Below, in pieces: positions 4,078 through 6,282 of a DNA stretch of 6,282 bases; the first letter of the stretch is position 1, and each line of letters starts with the position of its first letter. The DNA comes from Spirochaetales bacterium (GTDB lineage Bacteria > Spirochaetota > Spirochaetia > DSM-27196 > SLST01): the NCBI GenBank assembly GCA_007130265.1, contig SLST01000239.1, positions 1 to 6,282 on the forward strand, given 5' to 3'. Both the position numbers and the translations under genes were made by a program. The notes under the pieces were generated by a model. That model saw only the letters and a list, made by a program, of their open reading frames with translations. It did no database searches and was not told the origin of the DNA.

Positions 4078-6282
4078 GCTGATCGACGAGAGACCGCTGC
4101 CCGAGTACCGGGCGACGGGTATCCGCCTCCGTCACCACGTGACCGGCGCGGACGTCTACCACGTCGCGAACGACGACCGCGAGAACCTCTTCGGGTTCGC
4201 GTTCAAGACGCTTCCGCGGGATTCCACCGGCGTCGCGCACATCCTCGAGCACTCGGTGCTCTGCGGGTCGCGGAACTACCCGCTGAAGGATCCCTTCATC
4301 CTTCTGGTGAAGGGGAGTCTCAACACCTTCCTCAACGCGATGACCTACCCGGACAAGACGATCTACCCGGCGTCGAGCACGGTGGAGCAGGACCTGTTCA
4401 ACATCATGCGGGTATACGGAGACGCGGTCTTCTTCCCGCTGCTGCAGCCGGAGCTCTACCGCCAGGAGGGCCACCGCATACAGGTCTCCTCCGACGGCCG
4501 GCTCGGCCTGACCGGCATCGTCTACAACGAGATGAAGGGGAACTACGCGAACCACGACTCGGTTGCCGCGCGCTGGTCGCACCGTGCGCTCCTGCCGGAC
4601 ACGCCGTACGGATTCGATTCGGGTGGTGATCCGGCGGCGATCCCCGACCTGACCTACGAGGACTTCCTGGGGTTTCACAGAACCTACTACCATCCGTCGA
4701 ACGCTCGCATCTTTCTCTACGGCGACATCCCGACCGATCGCTATCTCGAGCTGCTCGACCACCGGTTTCTTTCTCACTTCGGGAAGCTCGACACCGAGCT
4801 GGAGGTGCCCGACCAGTCGCGGTGGGCGAGCCCGCGTGAGCTCGTCGTCACCTGTCCCTCCGACGGTCCCGACGGTCCGACGTCGGTGACGATGAGTTGG
4901 CTGCTCGGCCCCGTGACCGAGCCGGCGAACCTGATCGCGCACGAACTACTCTCCTACATTCTGCTCGGCACGAGCGCGGGGCCGCTTCGGCGCGAGCTGA
5001 TCGAGTCGGGGCTCGGAGAGGATCTCTCGGCGCCCACGGGGTTGGAGACCGATCTGAAGGAGATGGTCTTCAGCGTCGGGCTACGCGGCACGAGTGCGGA
5101 CCGGAGAGCAGAGATCGAGGCGCTCGTGCTCGACTCCCTCGAGCGGATCGCCGGCGAGGGGATCGATGCGGACATCGTCGAGGCGGCGTTTCGCAAGGTC
5201 GAGTTCCGCAGCCGCGAGATCAGGGGCGGGGGTCCCAACGGGTTGCGGCTCATGGGCCGGGCGCTGCGCGGCTGGCTGCACGGCGCCTCGCCCCATGTGA
5301 CGATGTGCTTTGAAGAGCCGTTCGAGACCCTGCGGCGCGAGGCGAGGGCCGACCGGAGGTTCTTCGAGAAGCTCATCGGCGGCTCACTGCTTGAGAATCC
5401 GCACCGCGCGACGGTAACGGTGCGCCCCGACCCGGAACAGGCCGAGCGCGAGCGCGCCGTGGTTGCCTCCCGGCTTGCCGATCTCGCCGTCGGTATGACC
5501 GAGCCGGAACGCAAACGGCTCGAGGAAGAGCAGGTCGCGCTCGAGCGGCTGCAGTCGGAGCCGGACCCGCCTGAGGCGGTCGCGAAGATCCCCTTCCTGA
5601 GCGTGGACGATCTGCCCCGGGAGCTGGAGACCATTCCCACCGAGACGAAGCAGATCAACGGCGTGCCGCTCGCCTACCACGACGTGTTCGCCAACGGCGT
5701 GGTCTACCTCGACCTCGTGTTCGACATCTCAGGGCTGCCGGGAGAGCTACTGCCATACGTGCCGCTCTACGTCGACGTGATCGGCGAGCTCGGGCTGCCG
5801 GGGCGCAGTTACGACGAGGTCGCCACCGAGATCGCCCTCAGGATGGGCGGGTTCGGAAGCTACTGCGAAGCGGGGCTCCGGGTTGGAGAGACGAAAAGCG
5901 CGGACCGTTTCGTCGTGTTCCGGATCAAAGTGCTCGAGTCGACCGCCGAGGAGGCGCTCGAGCTCGCCCTGGAGCTGCTCCTCGAGACTCCCTTCGACGA
6001 CACCGACCGGCTCGATGATCTGGTCAAAGAGGCGAAGAGCGGCATGAGCGGCGCCGTGCTGCCTTCGGGTCACCACTTCGCCGCGGTGCGAGCGGCCCGC
6101 TCATTCTCCGACGCCGACCGCCACGAGGAGCAGTGGCGCGGCGCATCGCAGCTGCTCTTCATCCACGATCTCGCCGACCGAGGCTCGGGCTCGTACCGCG
6201 AGACGCTCGCCCGGATCGCCGAGGGCGTGATCCGTCGCGACACCCTCACGCTCAACCTTACCTGCGCCGCCGACGCCGTGGC
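4058..6282 (+). CDS. PreP/Cym1-type M16C zinc metallopeptidase (presequence protease family), C-terminus cut off
   Basis: This is an M16C (pitrilysin clan) oligopeptidase that should degrade short unfolded peptides inside a closed chamber. The first 741 residues are visible; the family is usually about 970-1000, so roughly a quarter lies beyond the window. The inverted zinc motif HILEH gives H61 and H65 as ligands and E64 as the catalytic base, and E158 in YNEMKG is the probable third ligand. Other family blocks are LEHSVLCGSRNYPLKDPF, NAMTYPDKTIYP, FHRTYYHPSNARIFLYG, GPLRRELIESGLGED and RALRGWLHGASP. A charged, probably helical linker near residues 479-500 leads into the M16C-associated domain, and the second half begins near VYLDLVFDISGLP. 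No signal peptide or membrane segment is seen at the N-terminus, so a cytoplasmic site is expected. The ATG at 4058 follows GAGAGG (4047-4052) and overlaps the nucleosidase by 20 bases, suggesting coupled translation. The frame is intact throughout. Confidence 0.93.
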   Translation, partial: MNRHGFELIDERPLPEYRATGIRLRHHVTGADVYHVANDDRENLFGFAFKTLPRDSTGVAHILEHSVLCGSRNYPLKDPFILLVKGSLNTFLNAMTYPDKTIYPASSTVEQDLFNIMRVYGDAVFFPLLQPELYRQEGHRIQVSSDGRLGLTGIVYNEMKGNYANHDSVAARWSHRALLPDTPYGFDSGGDPAAIPDLTYEDFLGFHRTYYHPSNARIFLYGDIPTDRYLELLDHRFLSHFGKLDTELEVPDQSRWASPRELVVTCPSDGPDGPTSVTMSWLLGPVTEPANLIAHELLSYILLGTSAGPLRRELIESGLGEDLSAPTGLETDLKEMVFSVGLRGTSADRRAEIEALVLDSLERIAGEGIDADIVEAAFRKVEFRSREIRGGGPNGLRLMGRALRGWLHGASPHVTMCFEEPFETLRREARADRRFFEKLIGGSLLENPHRATVTVRPDPEQAERERAVVASRLADLAVGMTEPERKRLEEEQVALERLQSEPDPPEAVAKIPFLSVDDLPRELETIPTETKQINGVPLAYHDVFANGVVYLDLVFDISGLPGELLPYVPLYVDVIGELGLPGRSYDEVATEIALRMGGFGSYCEAGLRVGETKSADRFVVFRIKVLESTAEEALELALELLLETPFDDTDRLDDLVKEAKSGMSGAVLPSGHHFAAVRAARSFSDADRHEEQWRGASQLLFIHDLADRGSGSYRETLARIAEGVIRRDTLTLNLTCAADAV
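4861..4878. repeat. Perfect 9-base tandem duplication inside the M16C peptidase gene
   Basis: CGACGGTCC occurs twice in tandem (4861-4869 and 4870-4878) and encodes SDGPDGP in frame. The glycine- and proline-rich result suggests a surface turn before the strand TSVTMSWLL. Confidence 0.8.

Noticed and set aside
3935..4942. 335-codon minus-strand open frame opposite the M16C peptidase
   Set aside because: The product is low-complexity and arginine/valine-rich with no recognisable domain, and the opposite strand encodes a well-conserved metallopeptidase across the same bases.

Overview
This GC-rich window carries six genes in two divergent blocks. It looks like ordinary chromosomal core sequence, not a mobile or accessory island. 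No tRNA, rRNA, CRISPR array, transposon or phage gene was seen. The protein styles suggest a high-GC spirochaete: the Rrf2/IscR N-terminus, the 'QHDMDAS' form of the MTA/SAH nucleosidase, and a cytoplasmic PreP-type M16C peptidase. This assignment is inferred from remembered family resemblance and is only moderately confident.

The leftward block, read on the minus strand, is epmA (2059-1091), efp (1049-486) and an IscR-type Rrf2 regulator (403 to beyond the left edge). EpmA is the lysyl-tRNA synthetase paralogue that attaches (R)-beta-lysine to a conserved lysine of elongation factor P. Enzyme and substrate therefore sit side by side, and the EF-P retains that lysine (K32). The EpmB aminomutase that makes beta-lysine is not in the window. 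The IscR-like protein has the Fe-S ligand set C92/C98/C104/H107 at the same positions as E. coli IscR. efp and iscR each appear to have their own promoter, and the two share an 11-base extended -10 block. The iscR promoter also contains an inverted repeat that could be an autoregulatory operator.

The rightward block is a tight operon. It holds a PatB/MalY-type PLP cystathionine beta-lyase (2105-3346), an MTA/SAH nucleosidase (3343-4077, 4-base overlap) and a PreP-type M16C zinc metallopeptidase (4058 to beyond the right edge, 20-base overlap). The first two fit sulfur amino acid and S-adenosylmethionine recycling, since both feed homocysteine. The peptidase is an unexpected partner.

The blocks diverge from a 45-base gap (2060-2104). 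Neither epmA nor patB has a visible Shine-Dalgarno sequence there, and a -10-like box lies so close to each start that leaderless transcripts are plausible. Three of the genes carry short perfect in-frame tandem duplications (12, 15 and 9 bases). I found no convincing new multi-gene system. The most noteworthy points are the shared promoter motif and operator candidate, the possible leaderless divergent pair, and the cluster of microduplications.
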